Positions 24,990-33,698 of a stretch of 64,000 bases of DNA are shown one piece after another. The DNA lies in contig NZ_WKFH01000003.1 of NCBI RefSeq assembly GCF_014884385.1, positions 1,033,501-1,097,500 on the forward strand, written 5' to 3'. The notes below the pieces were generated by a model, which saw only the letters and a program-made list of their open reading frames with translations, searched no databases and was not told the DNA's origin. The DNA comes from Phycobacter azelaicus (GTDB taxonomy: Bacteria > Pseudomonadota > Alphaproteobacteria > Rhodobacterales > Rhodobacteraceae). The position numbers and the translations under genes were made by a program. Position 1 is the first letter of the stretch. Every line of letters starts with the position of its first letter.

Positions 24990-26237
24990 TCAGGAAGGAA
25001 GGGTGAAACTGGCAGCAAGTTCCGTATGGGCGGACCAGCGGAACTGGTCAACCACCTGCACCCAGTTGAGCCGGTAGCCCGCATCCACCAGTACCTTGGC
25101 ATCGCGGGCAAAGGTCACCGGATTGCAGGATACATAGGCAATCACTGGCGTGCGCGCCCGAGAAAGCTCGGCCACCTGCGCCTCACCACCGGCGCGGGGC
25201 GGGTCGATCACTGCGGCCTCGAAGTGGGCGCCAAAGGGATTGAGGTCTTCCGGCAAAAGCGGGTTTCGGAAGAGATCACGCACCTCGCTGGTGACCTTCT
25301 TGAGGCCTTGCGCCTGCCGCCAGCCCGAATCAAGCGCGGCGATCATCGCGCGCTCGCCCTCGACCGCATGCACTTCGGCGTCTTTGGCAAGCGGCAGCGC
25401 AAAGGTGCCGCAGCCCGCAAAAAGATCGACGATGCGCTTGGCGCCTTTGGTGATTTCCCGTACCGCCGCGAGCAAGGCCGCTTCACCATCCTTGGTGGCC
25501 TGCAGAAAGGCACCCGGCGGCGGGCAGACGCGGGCCGCACCAAAGGCCTGCACCGGTGGCTGCTCCATCGCCACCTGCTCGTCCGCCCAGGTGAGGCGCG
25601 CAACGCCGTTCTGCCAGGCGATCCGCGCCAGCTCCACCCGCAGGGGGCCATCCAGCGGCTTGCCATCGCGTACCCTGACATCAAGCCCCACCTCGGAGGT
25701 GGTCAGCGTCACCGACAGGGGCGTCTTGCGGCTGGCACCAGCCATGGCGAGTTCCTCAGCGAAGGGGATCGCCTTGATCAGCACGGCATCCAGCAGGTGA
25801 CAATCGGGGATCGGGGTGATCACATCCGATGCGCGCCCGTGAAAGCCCGCCATCGCGCCCTTCTTGGTGCGGCGCACGGTCAGGGTGGCGCGGCGGCGGC
25901 TGCGCGGAGGTGATGTGTGGATCGGGCGAAACTCCGCCTCGAGCCCCTGCGCCCGCAGCGCGTTGCGCACCACATCGACCTTCCAATCGGCGACATAGTC
26001 GTCACTGGCATGCTGCAATTGGCAGCCACCACAGGATTTATAGTGGCGGCAAGGTGCCTGCACCCGCGCATCAGAGGGCGTTTCGATACGGATGTCGGTC
26101 AGTTGGCTGCCGCTCGCCACGCCGCTGATGACCTCACCCGGCAGGGTACGGGCGGCGAAAAGCGGACCGTCGGCGATCCCGTCTCCCTGCGCGCCAAGGC
26201 GCAGGATCGTGGCTGTGGTTCTGGCTGCGTCTGTCAT
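24990..26237 (-). CDS. RlmD/TrmA-type RNA 5-methyluridine methyltransferase
   Basis: A 415-residue SAM-dependent RNA methyltransferase of the RumA/RlmD group. It has an N-terminal TRAM-like part, then the four-Cys [4Fe-4S] pattern C-x5-C-x2-C (CRHYKSCGGCQLQ) with the distal Cys in PIPDCHLL, a SAM motif (VDLFAGCGTFALPLAKDAEV) and the catalytic Cys in AYVSCNPVTFARD. Start chosen at the ATG giving MTDAARTTATILRLGAQGDG, the expected N-terminus. The likely target is a 23S rRNA uridine; alphaproteobacterial members are often annotated only as class I RNA methyltransferase. Confidence 0.9.
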   Translation of the reverse strand: MTDAARTTATILRLGAQGDGIADGPLFAARTLPGEVISGVASGSQLTDIRIETPSDARVQAPCRHYKSCGGCQLQHASDDYVADWKVDVVRNALRAQGLEAEFRPIHTSPPRSRRRATLTVRRTKKGAMAGFHGRASDVITPIPDCHLLDAVLIKAIPFAEELAMAGASRKTPLSVTLTTSEVGLDVRVRDGKPLDGPLRVELARIAWQNGVARLTWADEQVAMEQPPVQAFGAARVCPPPGAFLQATKDGEAALLAAVREITKGAKRIVDLFAGCGTFALPLAKDAEVHAVEGERAMIAALDSGWRQAQGLKKVTSEVRDLFRNPLLPEDLNPFGAHFEAAVIDPPRAGGEAQVAELSRARTPVIAYVSCNPVTFARDAKVLVDAGYRLNWVQVVDQFRWSAHTELAASFTLPS

Positions 26238-26305
26238 GGGGTCTAGATAGACTGCACCTGTCCTTTGCAAAAGGGACAAAGCTCGCAAATCAACCGGCTT
26301 TTGAC

Positions 26306-28159
26306 TTACTCAGCCGCCTCGGGTGTCTGTTCATCCGTCCCGATAAAGCCACCGGACTGGCGCGCCCAGAACTGGGCATAGCGCCCGCCCAGCGCCAAAA
26401 GCTCTTCATGGCTCCCGCTCTCGACCATCTCGCCCTGATCCATGACGATGATCCGGTCCATCTCGCTGAGGGTGGACAGCCGGTGTGCGATGGCCAGAAC
26501 CGTTTTGCCCTCCATCACCCGTTCCAGCGCGGTCTGGATCGAAGCCTCAACCTCAGAATCCAGCGCCGAGGTCGCCTCGTCCAGCACCAGAATAGGCGCG
26601 TCTTTCAGAATGGCGCGGGCCAGGGCGATCCGCTGGCGCTGCCCACCCGAAAGCTTGACGCCCCGCTCCCCAAGATGCGCGTCATAGCCGCTGCGCCCCT
26701 GCCCATCGGCAAGGTCCTGGATGAACTCATGCGCCTCGGCCTTTTTCGCCGCTGCGATCAGCTCTTCCTCGGTCGCATCCGGGCGTCCATAAAGGATGTT
26801 CTCACGCGCTGAGCGGTTGAACATGGCGGTTTCCTGCGTGACCATACCGATCTGGCGCCGCAAACTGTCCTGCGTCACATGGGCCACATCCTGATCGTCG
26901 ATCAGCACGCGCCCGCCTTCAGGGTCGTAAAGGCGTAGGAGCAGCGAAACCAATGTGGATTTCCCCGCGCCCGAAGCGCCCACGATGCCCAGTTTTTCAC
27001 CGGGGTGGATGGTCAGATCGACGCTGCGCACACCGCCGATGTCACGACCATAGGAGAAGTCGACGCCATCAAATGTCACCTGCCCTTCGCGCACGGTGAG
27101 ATCGCGCGCATCGTCAGCATCGGTGATCCGGTCAAAGCGGGCCAGCGTCTTGATGCCGTTTTCGACCTCACCCACGTTGGCGTAGATCCCCATCAATGCA
27201 AAGCTCAGCCAGCCGGTCATCTGAGCAAGCCGGATCGCGATGGTTCCTGCAGCGACGATATCGCCTTCGGTGGCCTGCCCCGCCTGCCATAGCATCAGTG
27301 AAGCGCCGATCATCATAACCGGCAGAATCCCGGCGCAGCCCATCAGGAAGAACCGGAAACTCGCGGACAGCGTGCCAAGATGCAGCCGTGCCTCGCGATA
27401 ACCGGCCATGGCGCCCTTGGCGCTTTCCTCTTCATTGCCGGCATGGGCGAACAGCTTCACCGTCTTGATATTGGTGATCGTGTCGACCACCTGCCCCGAG
27501 ACCATCGCCCGCGCGCCCGCCATCTTGCCCGAGCGCTGCCTGATGCGCGGCAGGAAATAACGGATCAGGGCGAAATAGCCGATCAGCCAGACCGCAAACA
27601 AAAGGGTGATCCGCCAGTCGATGGAACCCAGAAGGACAAAGGTGCTGGCAAGGGCCGCAAGGCCAAAGATCACCACGTTGATCCCTTCGACAGCGACCTG
27701 TGTCATAGCGTTGGCAGTCTGCATCTGCTTTTGCGCGATACGGCCTGCGAAATCGTCGTCGAAATAGCTGACCGACTGGCCCAAAACCCAGGTGTTGAGC
27801 CGCGACAGGATCAGCGGAGAGATAAAGGGCTGTACCAGAACCGAATTGGCAAAGGCTCCAAGCCCCAGGATCGCCGGGCGCAACAGCAGGAAGAATGCGA
27901 CAAAGGCAATAACCACCGGCATGTGCTGCGTGAAGAACGCCTCCGGTCCCGCCTCCACCGCCGTGTCGATGATATAACCCAGAAGGAAGGCGTTGAGCGT
28001 ATCCATCCCCCCAGCAAGGATCGACAGGATCACAAATATTCCCAGCACCGGCCAAGCCCCCGCCAGCGCCCAGCGCGTGAAGGCCACAAGAGTGTTCGGT
28101 GGCGGGCCAGAGGCAGGGCGAAATGGATCCAGCCGCCGGTCAAGAAAGGATTTCAGCAT
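26306..28159 (-). CDS. ABC exporter half-transporter, second of a pair
   Basis: A 617-residue TMD-NBD protein of the MsbA/multidrug type. Six membrane helices lie within residues about 30-310. The ATPase shows Walker A GIVGASGAGKST, signature LSGGQRQRIALARA, Walker B ILVLDEATSALDSE and switch His in AIAHRLS. Its start overlaps the stop of the upstream half-transporter by 7 nt, and the two share architecture, so they very probably form a heterodimer. Both ATP sites look canonical, with no degenerate site. Substrate unknown. Confidence 0.93.
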   Translation of the reverse strand: MLKSFLDRRLDPFRPASGPPPNTLVAFTRWALAGAWPVLGIFVILSILAGGMDTLNAFLLGYIIDTAVEAGPEAFFTQHMPVVIAFVAFFLLLRPAILGLGAFANSVLVQPFISPLILSRLNTWVLGQSVSYFDDDFAGRIAQKQMQTANAMTQVAVEGINVVIFGLAALASTFVLLGSIDWRITLLFAVWLIGYFALIRYFLPRIRQRSGKMAGARAMVSGQVVDTITNIKTVKLFAHAGNEEESAKGAMAGYREARLHLGTLSASFRFFLMGCAGILPVMMIGASLMLWQAGQATEGDIVAAGTIAIRLAQMTGWLSFALMGIYANVGEVENGIKTLARFDRITDADDARDLTVREGQVTFDGVDFSYGRDIGGVRSVDLTIHPGEKLGIVGASGAGKSTLVSLLLRLYDPEGGRVLIDDQDVAHVTQDSLRRQIGMVTQETAMFNRSARENILYGRPDATEEELIAAAKKAEAHEFIQDLADGQGRSGYDAHLGERGVKLSGGQRQRIALARAILKDAPILVLDEATSALDSEVEASIQTALERVMEGKTVLAIAHRLSTLSEMDRIIVMDQGEMVESGSHEELLALGGRYAQFWARQSGGFIGTDEQTPEAAE

Positions 28160-29997
28160 TGCTCTGTCGCCTCTGCATTTAGGAACCCGCCCGACTGGCG
28201 CGCCCAGAACTGAGCATATAGGCCATCTTTTTGCAAAAGCGCGTCATGGCTGCCTTCTTCGACGATTCGGCCCTGATCCAGCACCAGGATCCGGTCCATC
28301 TGGGCGATGGTGGACAAGCGATGGGCAATGGCGATCACCGTCTTGCCCTCCATCATCCCGTATAGGGTCTTCTGTATCGCAGCCTCGACCTCGGAATCGA
28401 GCGCTGAGGTGGCCTCGTCCAGCAAGAGGATCGGCGCATCTTTCAGGATGACCCTTGCAAGGGTGATCCGCTGGCGCTGCCCTCCGGACAGTTTCACACC
28501 GCGCTCGCCCACATGGGCATCATAGCCCCTTCGGCCCTGCGGATCCTCAAGGTCCAGGATGAAGTCATGTGCCTCGGCCTGACGCGCGGCGGCGATCATC
28601 TCCGCTTCACTGGCACCGGGACGCCCGTAAAGGAGGTTCTCCCGCACCGAACGATGCAAAAGCGCGCTGTCCTGCTGAACCATGCCAATATGGCTGCGCA
28701 AGCTATCCTGTGCAACGCCTGCGATGTCCTGCCCATCGATCAGGATCTGGCCCCTGTCCGGATCGTAGAACCGCAGAAGCAGCTTAACGAGGGTCGACTT
28801 CCCCGCACCCGAGCGCCCGATCAGGCCGATCTTTTCGCCGGGGTGAATGGTCAGGCTGATGGCATCCAGCCCGCCGGCCGCGCGACCATAGTGGTGCGAC
28901 AAGTCCCGCAACTCGATCTCGCCATTGGTCAATTGCAAAGGCTGCGCATCCGGGCGATCCACCAGATCAATAGGCTGGGCAATGGTGCGCATGCCCTCGG
29001 CGACAACGCCAAGCTGGCGGAAAAAGGATGTGAGCGCCCACATTATCCAACCCGTCATGGCATTGAGCCGCAGCGTAAGCGCCGTCGCGGCCGCCACCAC
29101 CCCGACCGAAGCCGCGCCCTGCATCCACAACAGGAAGGCCCAGCCGACAACGCCGACGATAAGAAGCCCATTCAAAACCACCAGCACCGCGTCCATAACG
29201 GTGAAGATCCGCATCTCGGCCTGGAAGGTGGTACGCGCATCCTCGATCGCTTCTTTCGCATAACTGAGCTCGCGGCTGTTATGGGCGAACATCTTAACCG
29301 AGTGGATGTTGGAGTAGCTATCCACCACCCGCCCCGTCACGGTCGAACGCGCATCCGAAGCCGCCTCGGAAGCCGGTCCCACGCGCAGGATCGTCCAGCG
29401 CACCAGCAGGGCATAAAGCGCAAACCAAATCGCCAGTGGCAGCATCAGCCGCGCATCGGCAGCAAGCAGCAGGATGCCCGCCCCTACCAGATAGGCCAGC
29501 GCAAAGGTGATGGCGTCAAAGACCTGAAACACCACTTCACCTGCCGCGGGGGGCGTCTGCATGATCCGGTTGGCGATGCGTCCGGCGAAATCGTTCTCGA
29601 ACCAGCTGACCGACTGGCGCAGCACGTGGCGATGCGCCCGCCAGCGGATGAGCGTGCCAAAATTGGGCAGTATCGCGTTATTCAGAAGGAGCACGTCCAC
29701 CAGCTGCAAGGCGGGCCGAATGAACAGGATTAACAGGGCCACGATGATCAGCTCGCTCCCGTGATCCTGCCAGACCTGCGCGGGGGATCCGCCAAGCAGA
29801 TCCACCACCCGGCCCATATAATAGATCAGCCCGATTTCGATCGCGGCCACCACAACGGACATCAGGCCGGTAAGAACAAATATACGTTTGAAGGGCTGCG
29901 CATAGTCGCGCAAAAACGGCCACAGCCGGGTCGGAGGCGTGTCCGTCTCAGGATAGTCGCAATAAGGATCAATGAGGTTTTCGAAGAAACGAAACAT
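28153..29997 (-). CDS. ABC exporter half-transporter, first of a pair
   Basis: A 614-residue TMD-NBD protein. Membrane helices occupy about 30-310; the ATPase has Walker A GLIGRSGAGKST, signature LSGGQRQRITLARV, Walker B ILLLDEATSALDSE and switch His in AIAHRLS. It is translationally coupled with the downstream partner (7-nt overlap). Upstream, between cca and this start, lies a short leader-like ORF (30093-30119) and a GC-rich hairpin (30048-30073), which may regulate the pair. Confidence 0.93.
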   Translation of the reverse strand: MFRFFENLIDPYCDYPETDTPPTRLWPFLRDYAQPFKRIFVLTGLMSVVVAAIEIGLIYYMGRVVDLLGGSPAQVWQDHGSELIIVALLILFIRPALQLVDVLLLNNAILPNFGTLIRWRAHRHVLRQSVSWFENDFAGRIANRIMQTPPAAGEVVFQVFDAITFALAYLVGAGILLLAADARLMLPLAIWFALYALLVRWTILRVGPASEAASDARSTVTGRVVDSYSNIHSVKMFAHNSRELSYAKEAIEDARTTFQAEMRIFTVMDAVLVVLNGLLIVGVVGWAFLLWMQGAASVGVVAAATALTLRLNAMTGWIMWALTSFFRQLGVVAEGMRTIAQPIDLVDRPDAQPLQLTNGEIELRDLSHHYGRAAGGLDAISLTIHPGEKIGLIGRSGAGKSTLVKLLLRFYDPDRGQILIDGQDIAGVAQDSLRSHIGMVQQDSALLHRSVRENLLYGRPGASEAEMIAAARQAEAHDFILDLEDPQGRRGYDAHVGERGVKLSGGQRQRITLARVILKDAPILLLDEATSALDSEVEAAIQKTLYGMMEGKTVIAIAHRLSTIAQMDRILVLDQGRIVEEGSHDALLQKDGLYAQFWARQSGGFLNAEATEQC

Positions 29998-30047
29998 GGC
30001 GGGTGCTCCAAGTCATTGAGCGAATTCAAAATGCAAAACATGCGTCA

Positions 30048-30073
30048 TCAGAGGGGTGCCGAAGGGCCCCTGA
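30048..30073 (-). promoter_or_regulatory. GC-rich hairpin before the ABC exporter pair (possible attenuator)
   Basis: On the minus strand the sequence forms TCAG-GGG...CCC-CTGA arms with a CC-TTC-GG tip and a small bulge. It lies 19 nt after the stop of a short leader-like ORF and 50 nt before the exporter start. A loosely T-rich tract (GTTTTGCATTTTGAATT) follows. A transcription attenuator is inferred, not shown. Confidence 0.4.
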
Positions 30074-30092
30074 CAAACGGGCGGTATCGGCG

Positions 30093-30119
30093 TTAGCTGT
30101 ACCAGATCCCGTAATACAT
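30093..30119 (-). CDS. Possible 8-residue leader peptide MYYGIWYS
   Basis: A minimal ORF reading Met-Tyr-Tyr-Gly-Ile-Trp-Tyr-Ser then TAA, preceded at an ideal 7-nt distance by GGGAGG (30127-30132). An ATG two codons upstream would give MRMYYGIWYS but stands too close to the ribosome site. Four of the eight residues are aromatic, as in ribosome-stalling or amino-acid-sensing leaders. It is followed by a strong hairpin and then the ABC exporter genes. Too short for homology evidence, and translation is unproven. Confidence 0.4.
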   Translation of the reverse strand: MYYGIWYS

Positions 30120-30216
30120 GCGCATTCCTCCCGGAGCTTTTCGTTCGGACACAGGGATTCCGGTGCAAATCGGCTTTGTCACCCCTTGATGTCTCAATAT
30201 GTAACTTTGCGGTTCC

Positions 30217-31383
30217 TCAGTCACTCAGCAGATTCAAAAGCGCCCTGCGATCAAGGGCAAAATCCGATGCGATCCACTCAGCCTCCAGCCGTTTTAGTGC
30301 AGCGCCTAGCGCAGCGCCGCTCAGGTCCGGCATCAGATCCCGCGCCGCCACCGGGAGGGTCTGGGACGCCCCTTGGCCCACCTCTTCCAGAGCCGCAGTC
30401 TCAAGCGGTTGCTCCATCAGCGCCGCGCGCAGCAGCAGCGCATCGCACCCCTGCTCTGCCCCAAGACGATAGCCTAGCTCGCCCGCACCCATCGTACCCG
30501 TCGCGGCCTCATAAATACGATCCAGCTTGCGCACCTGTTCCTTGCTGAGTCTCAGGGCGCCTTGCAGATCCGCACCGCCACTGATGCTCGCCAGACGCCG
30601 GATCGGATCAGGTTTCAGACCGGCCTCCTCCTCGAGATGGATCAGCGGCGCCAGCGCGCGGTCCTCGGACCCCGGCAGGATCTGCCCCAATACCCCAGTC
30701 TGCCGCATCACGGAAATCGCGGGTGCCGGGTCGGGCGCGCCAAGGAGTTTCAGCAGCTCGGCCCCTACACGTTCACGTGAGAGCCGTTCCAGCCCATCCA
30801 AATTGGCCGCGATCGCCGCCAAGGCATCTGGGTCAAAACCTGCCTCCTGATCCCCATACCAGGCATGAAAGCGGAAATAGCGCAGCGAACGCAAGTAATC
30901 CTCTCGGATACGGTCTTGGGCAGTGCCAATGAAACGGATGCGACGCGCTTTCAGATCCTGCATGCCGCCCAGCGGGTCGACAATACTGCCATCTGGGCGC
31001 GCATAGAGCGCGTTCACCGTAAAATCGCGCCGCGCGGCATCCTCGGCAATGTCGGTTGCAAAAGCCACGACCGCGCGGCGGCCATCGGTGGCGACATCCT
31101 TGCGAAAGGTGGTGACCTCATGCGGGATACCGCCTTCGATCAGGGTAACGGTGCCATGCTCGATCCCGGTTGGAACCGCGCGGATCCCGGCCTTCTTTGC
31201 CAGGTCAAGCACAGTCTCAGGCGTTGCATTAGTCGCGATGTCTATATCTGAAACAGCCACCCCCAGAAGCGCATTGCGCACGCAGCCCCCCACAACAAAG
31301 GCGTCCGCTCCATCGGCTGTCAGGGCCGCAAAAACGGCTTGAGTCTCTGGTGCAGAAAGCCAGGGCTGGTCGATCCGCATCAC
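30217..31383 (-). CDS. cca: CCA tRNA nucleotidyltransferase
   Basis: A 388-residue class II nucleotidyltransferase that adds or repairs the CCA end of tRNAs. The head domain carries VGGCVRNALLG and the metal-binding SDIDIATNATPE, then TARRDFTVNALYARPDG-like sequence (here AARRDFTVNALYARPDGS) and GGMQDLKARRIRFIG. The C-terminal half is helical. The first codons are MMRI; either ATG could be used. It overlaps the upstream Nudix gene by 4 nt (ATGA), so the two are translationally coupled. Confidence 0.93.
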   Translation of the reverse strand: MMRIDQPWLSAPETQAVFAALTADGADAFVVGGCVRNALLGVAVSDIDIATNATPETVLDLAKKAGIRAVPTGIEHGTVTLIEGGIPHEVTTFRKDVATDGRRAVVAFATDIAEDAARRDFTVNALYARPDGSIVDPLGGMQDLKARRIRFIGTAQDRIREDYLRSLRYFRFHAWYGDQEAGFDPDALAAIAANLDGLERLSRERVGAELLKLLGAPDPAPAISVMRQTGVLGQILPGSEDRALAPLIHLEEEAGLKPDPIRRLASISGGADLQGALRLSKEQVRKLDRIYEAATGTMGAGELGYRLGAEQGCDALLLRAALMEQPLETAALEEVGQGASQTLPVAARDLMPDLSGAALGAALKRLEAEWIASDFALDRRALLNLLSD

Positions 31384-31991
31384 GCCCCCATCCGATCCGC
31401 GAACTGGCGCAGCATTCGTGCAGTGGCACCCCAGATGTAATAGGGGCCAAAAGGCACGGTGTAGTACCGGCGCCGTGTCCCCCGCCAGCGGCGGGATTCG
31501 ACAATATAATTTCGAGGATCAAGCACGTGGGACAGCGGCACAGAAAAGACCTCATCCACTTCTCCCGCCTCTGGACGGATCTCGAACTCGGAGCGCAGAA
31601 CGGCCACCACCGGGGTCACCTGAAAGCTGGTGACGGTCTCATGGGTCGGCAGATGGCCGATCACTTCTGGCAGGTCCTGCGGCAGGCCGATTTCCTCCCA
31701 GGCTTCACGCAGGGCGGCGTGGGTCACATCCCGGTCGCCCTCGTCCACCTTGCCGCCGGGAAAGGCGATCTGGCCCGGATGGTGTTTCAGCGCAGAGGAG
31801 CGTTTCGTCAGGATCAGGTGTGGCTTAGACCCAACCAGAGAGATCGGCACCAGAACTCCCGCTGGGCGCAGCTTGCGCCCCGGTGGCAACTCGAACTCAG
31901 GGTTGAGGTCGAAATCCGAGGAGCCATCGCCCTGCCCGGTCACGATGGCCCGGCGCAGGCGGCCTGTCAGCTCCTCGGGGGTGTCATACAT
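31380..31991 (-). CDS. CoA pyrophosphatase-like Nudix hydrolase
   Basis: A 203-residue Nudix protein. The Nudix box is complete (GGKVDEGDRDVTHAALREAW then EEIGL), and the preceding LTKRSSALKHHPGQIAFPGG is the NuCoA motif typical of coenzyme A diphosphatases (NudL/PCD1 type). Probably hydrolyses CoA or related nucleoside diphosphate derivatives. Overlaps cca by 4 nt and lies 26 nt after the Hsp33 gene on the same strand. Confidence 0.92.
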   Translation of the reverse strand: MYDTPEELTGRLRRAIVTGQGDGSSDFDLNPEFELPPGRKLRPAGVLVPISLVGSKPHLILTKRSSALKHHPGQIAFPGGKVDEGDRDVTHAALREAWEEIGLPQDLPEVIGHLPTHETVTSFQVTPVVAVLRSEFEIRPEAGEVDEVFSVPLSHVLDPRNYIVESRRWRGTRRRYYTVPFGPYYIWGATARMLRQFADRMGA

Positions 31992-32017
31992 CTGTGGGCC
32001 TGTTCGGTTGTCGGGCG

Positions 32018-33001
32018 TTACGTCGGCGGGTTTTCTGCATCAAAGCCCAGCGTCTTTGGGTCAAGATCGTAATGGGCCCCGCAGAATTGGCAATCGGCGG
32101 TAACCCGACCATCCTCGGTCGTCATCTTCTCCAGATCCTTGGCCGAGTAGATCGACAGGCTGTTGCGCACGCGCTCTTCAGAACAGGTGCAGCCGAATTC
32201 CACCGGCTGCGCATCAAATACGCGTGGGCCCTCCTCGTGGAACAGGCGCACCAGCAGATCGGTCGGGGTGACGGTCGGGCCAATCAGCTCCAGATCCTCG
32301 ACCGTCTCCAAGAGCATGTTGACCCGATTCCAGTTCTCCTGCGTGTCACCCGAGACCAGATCATCGGCATTCAGAATATCGCCACGCCCCTGGAGTTCAG
32401 CGGCAAAGGGGGAGGCCTTTGGCATGTGCTGCAGCATCACGCCGCCCGCGCGCCAATGTTCCGCGACGCCCGGCTCGGAGGATTTACCAAAGCTGAGGCT
32501 GAACCGCGTCGGCAGCTGCTCGGACTGGGCAAAATAGGCTTCGGCACAGGAGGACAGCGATCCACCCGCCAAAGGCGTGATCCCCTGGTAGGGCTGCATG
32601 TCCTTGCCTTGGTCGATCATGATCGCAAAATACCCCTCGCCCACCTGATCAAAGGGCAGCCCCGGTGTCAGCCGTGCGGCGTCGTAGCTGGCATAGGCGC
32701 GGATCTTGGCCGGTTCGCCCTCGGCCTGGGGGGCGTAGTAGTCAGTTGCGATCATCCGCACGGCGCCCTTGGACTGCACCTGCAGCGACAGTTTCCACTG
32801 CAGCTTGATCGTCTGCCCGATCAGAGCGGTCAGCAGGGCCATCTCGGCCACCAGCGCTTCGACCTGGGGCGGGTAGTCATGCTGTTTCAGAATACCGTCG
32901 AGCACGCCATCAAGACGCGCGACGCGACCCCGCATGTCGGAGGCATCAAGCTGGAAGGGCAGGACCGTATCGTCCCACGCGATTTTCGAACCAAGAGTCA
33001 T
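32018..33001 (-). CDS. hslO: Redox-regulated chaperone Hsp33
   Basis: A 327-residue cytosolic holdase activated by oxidation. The C-terminal redox switch has CTCSEER and CQFCGAHYDLD, the CxC and CxxC that bind zinc when reduced. The N-terminal fold contains RVARLDGVLDGILKQHDYPP and LIGQTIKLQWKLSLQVQSKG. The start lies 76 nt from the divergent Nudix gene. Grouped downstream with Nudix and cca genes, so it may lead that operon. Confidence 0.95.
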   Translation of the reverse strand: MTLGSKIAWDDTVLPFQLDASDMRGRVARLDGVLDGILKQHDYPPQVEALVAEMALLTALIGQTIKLQWKLSLQVQSKGAVRMIATDYYAPQAEGEPAKIRAYASYDAARLTPGLPFDQVGEGYFAIMIDQGKDMQPYQGITPLAGGSLSSCAEAYFAQSEQLPTRFSLSFGKSSEPGVAEHWRAGGVMLQHMPKASPFAAELQGRGDILNADDLVSGDTQENWNRVNMLLETVEDLELIGPTVTPTDLLVRLFHEEGPRVFDAQPVEFGCTCSEERVRNSLSIYSAKDLEKMTTEDGRVTADCQFCGAHYDLDPKTLGFDAENPPT

Positions 33002-33077
33002 GGGGTTTCCTTACACGCCGGAGGTTGGCATATCGAGCCTATATAGGGTTTTCCCATTTGGAGTGAAGGGGGCGCAA

Positions 33078-33515
33078 GTGATCAGGCGATTTGGTGAGCC
33101 GCCAGAGGCAGGGCGGGATTACAGGTTGCGGCCGGGGATCTACGCGCTGTTGCCGCGGGATGGTAGGCTGCTTTTGACCTGCCAGATGGATCCGGGGCCG
33201 GACATCCAGCTGCCCGGAGGCGGGATAGATCCGGGGGAAGCACCCATTCCGGCCCTGCACCGTGAGGTATTTGAGGAAACCGGCTGGAGCATCGGCCGTC
33301 CGCGCAGGCTCGGCGCCTTTCGCCGGTTCGTCTTTATGCCGGAGTATGATCTTTGGGCTGAAAAGCTGTGCCATATCTACATGGCCCGCCCGTTGCGCCG
33401 TCTCGGCCCGCCGACAGAAGCAGGTCACGAAGCGCTGTGGATGACGACTCAGGAAGCCGTGCATCATCTTGGCAACCCCGGTGACCGTCATTTCGCAGAG
33501 CAGCTTTTCGCCTAA
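33078..33515 (+). CDS. Nudix hydrolase
   Basis: A 145-residue Nudix protein. Start taken at the GTG giving VIRRFGEPPEAGRDYRLRPG, preceded by AAGGGGG; an open frame extends upstream into the antisense of hslO but carries no family signal. The Nudix box is complete (GGGIDPGEAPIPALHREVFE then ETGW). The C-terminal HEALWMTTQEAVHHLGNPGD resembles small NUDIX hydrolases of unknown substrate. Divergent from hslO. Confidence 0.88.
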   Translation: MIRRFGEPPEAGRDYRLRPGIYALLPRDGRLLLTCQMDPGPDIQLPGGGIDPGEAPIPALHREVFEETGWSIGRPRRLGAFRRFVFMPEYDLWAEKLCHIYMARPLRRLGPPTEAGHEALWMTTQEAVHHLGNPGDRHFAEQLFA

Positions 33516-33572
33516 CACTCCACCGCCTTGGGCGTCGGCAGCGATCGTCCTACGAAAGCATCCGGTGCAACC

Positions 33573-33594
33573 GCTGCACGCAACAGCGTGCAGC
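33573..33594. repeat. Perfect inverted repeat between convergent genes
   Basis: GCTGCACGC and GCGTGCAGC form a 9-bp perfect stem around AACA. It lies between the Nudix gene and the convergent phosphatase gene. No T-run follows on either side, so it may be a Rho-assisted end or an RNA 3' protection hairpin rather than a classical terminator. Confidence 0.6.
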
Positions 33595-33698
33595 CTGGTC
33601 CAATAAGAGGAAAAGGTCCTTGATCATCGCGCCATTCGCAGGAGTATTTCGTTCAAGCACCTAGGTATCGGCCGAGAGGTTCAGTCGAAAAGCGCTGC

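Noticed and set aside
27380..29733. Long plus-strand frames opposite the ABC exporter genes
   Set aside because: They are rich in Arg, His and Gln, lack any domain, and mirror strongly conserved ABC coding sequence on the other strand.
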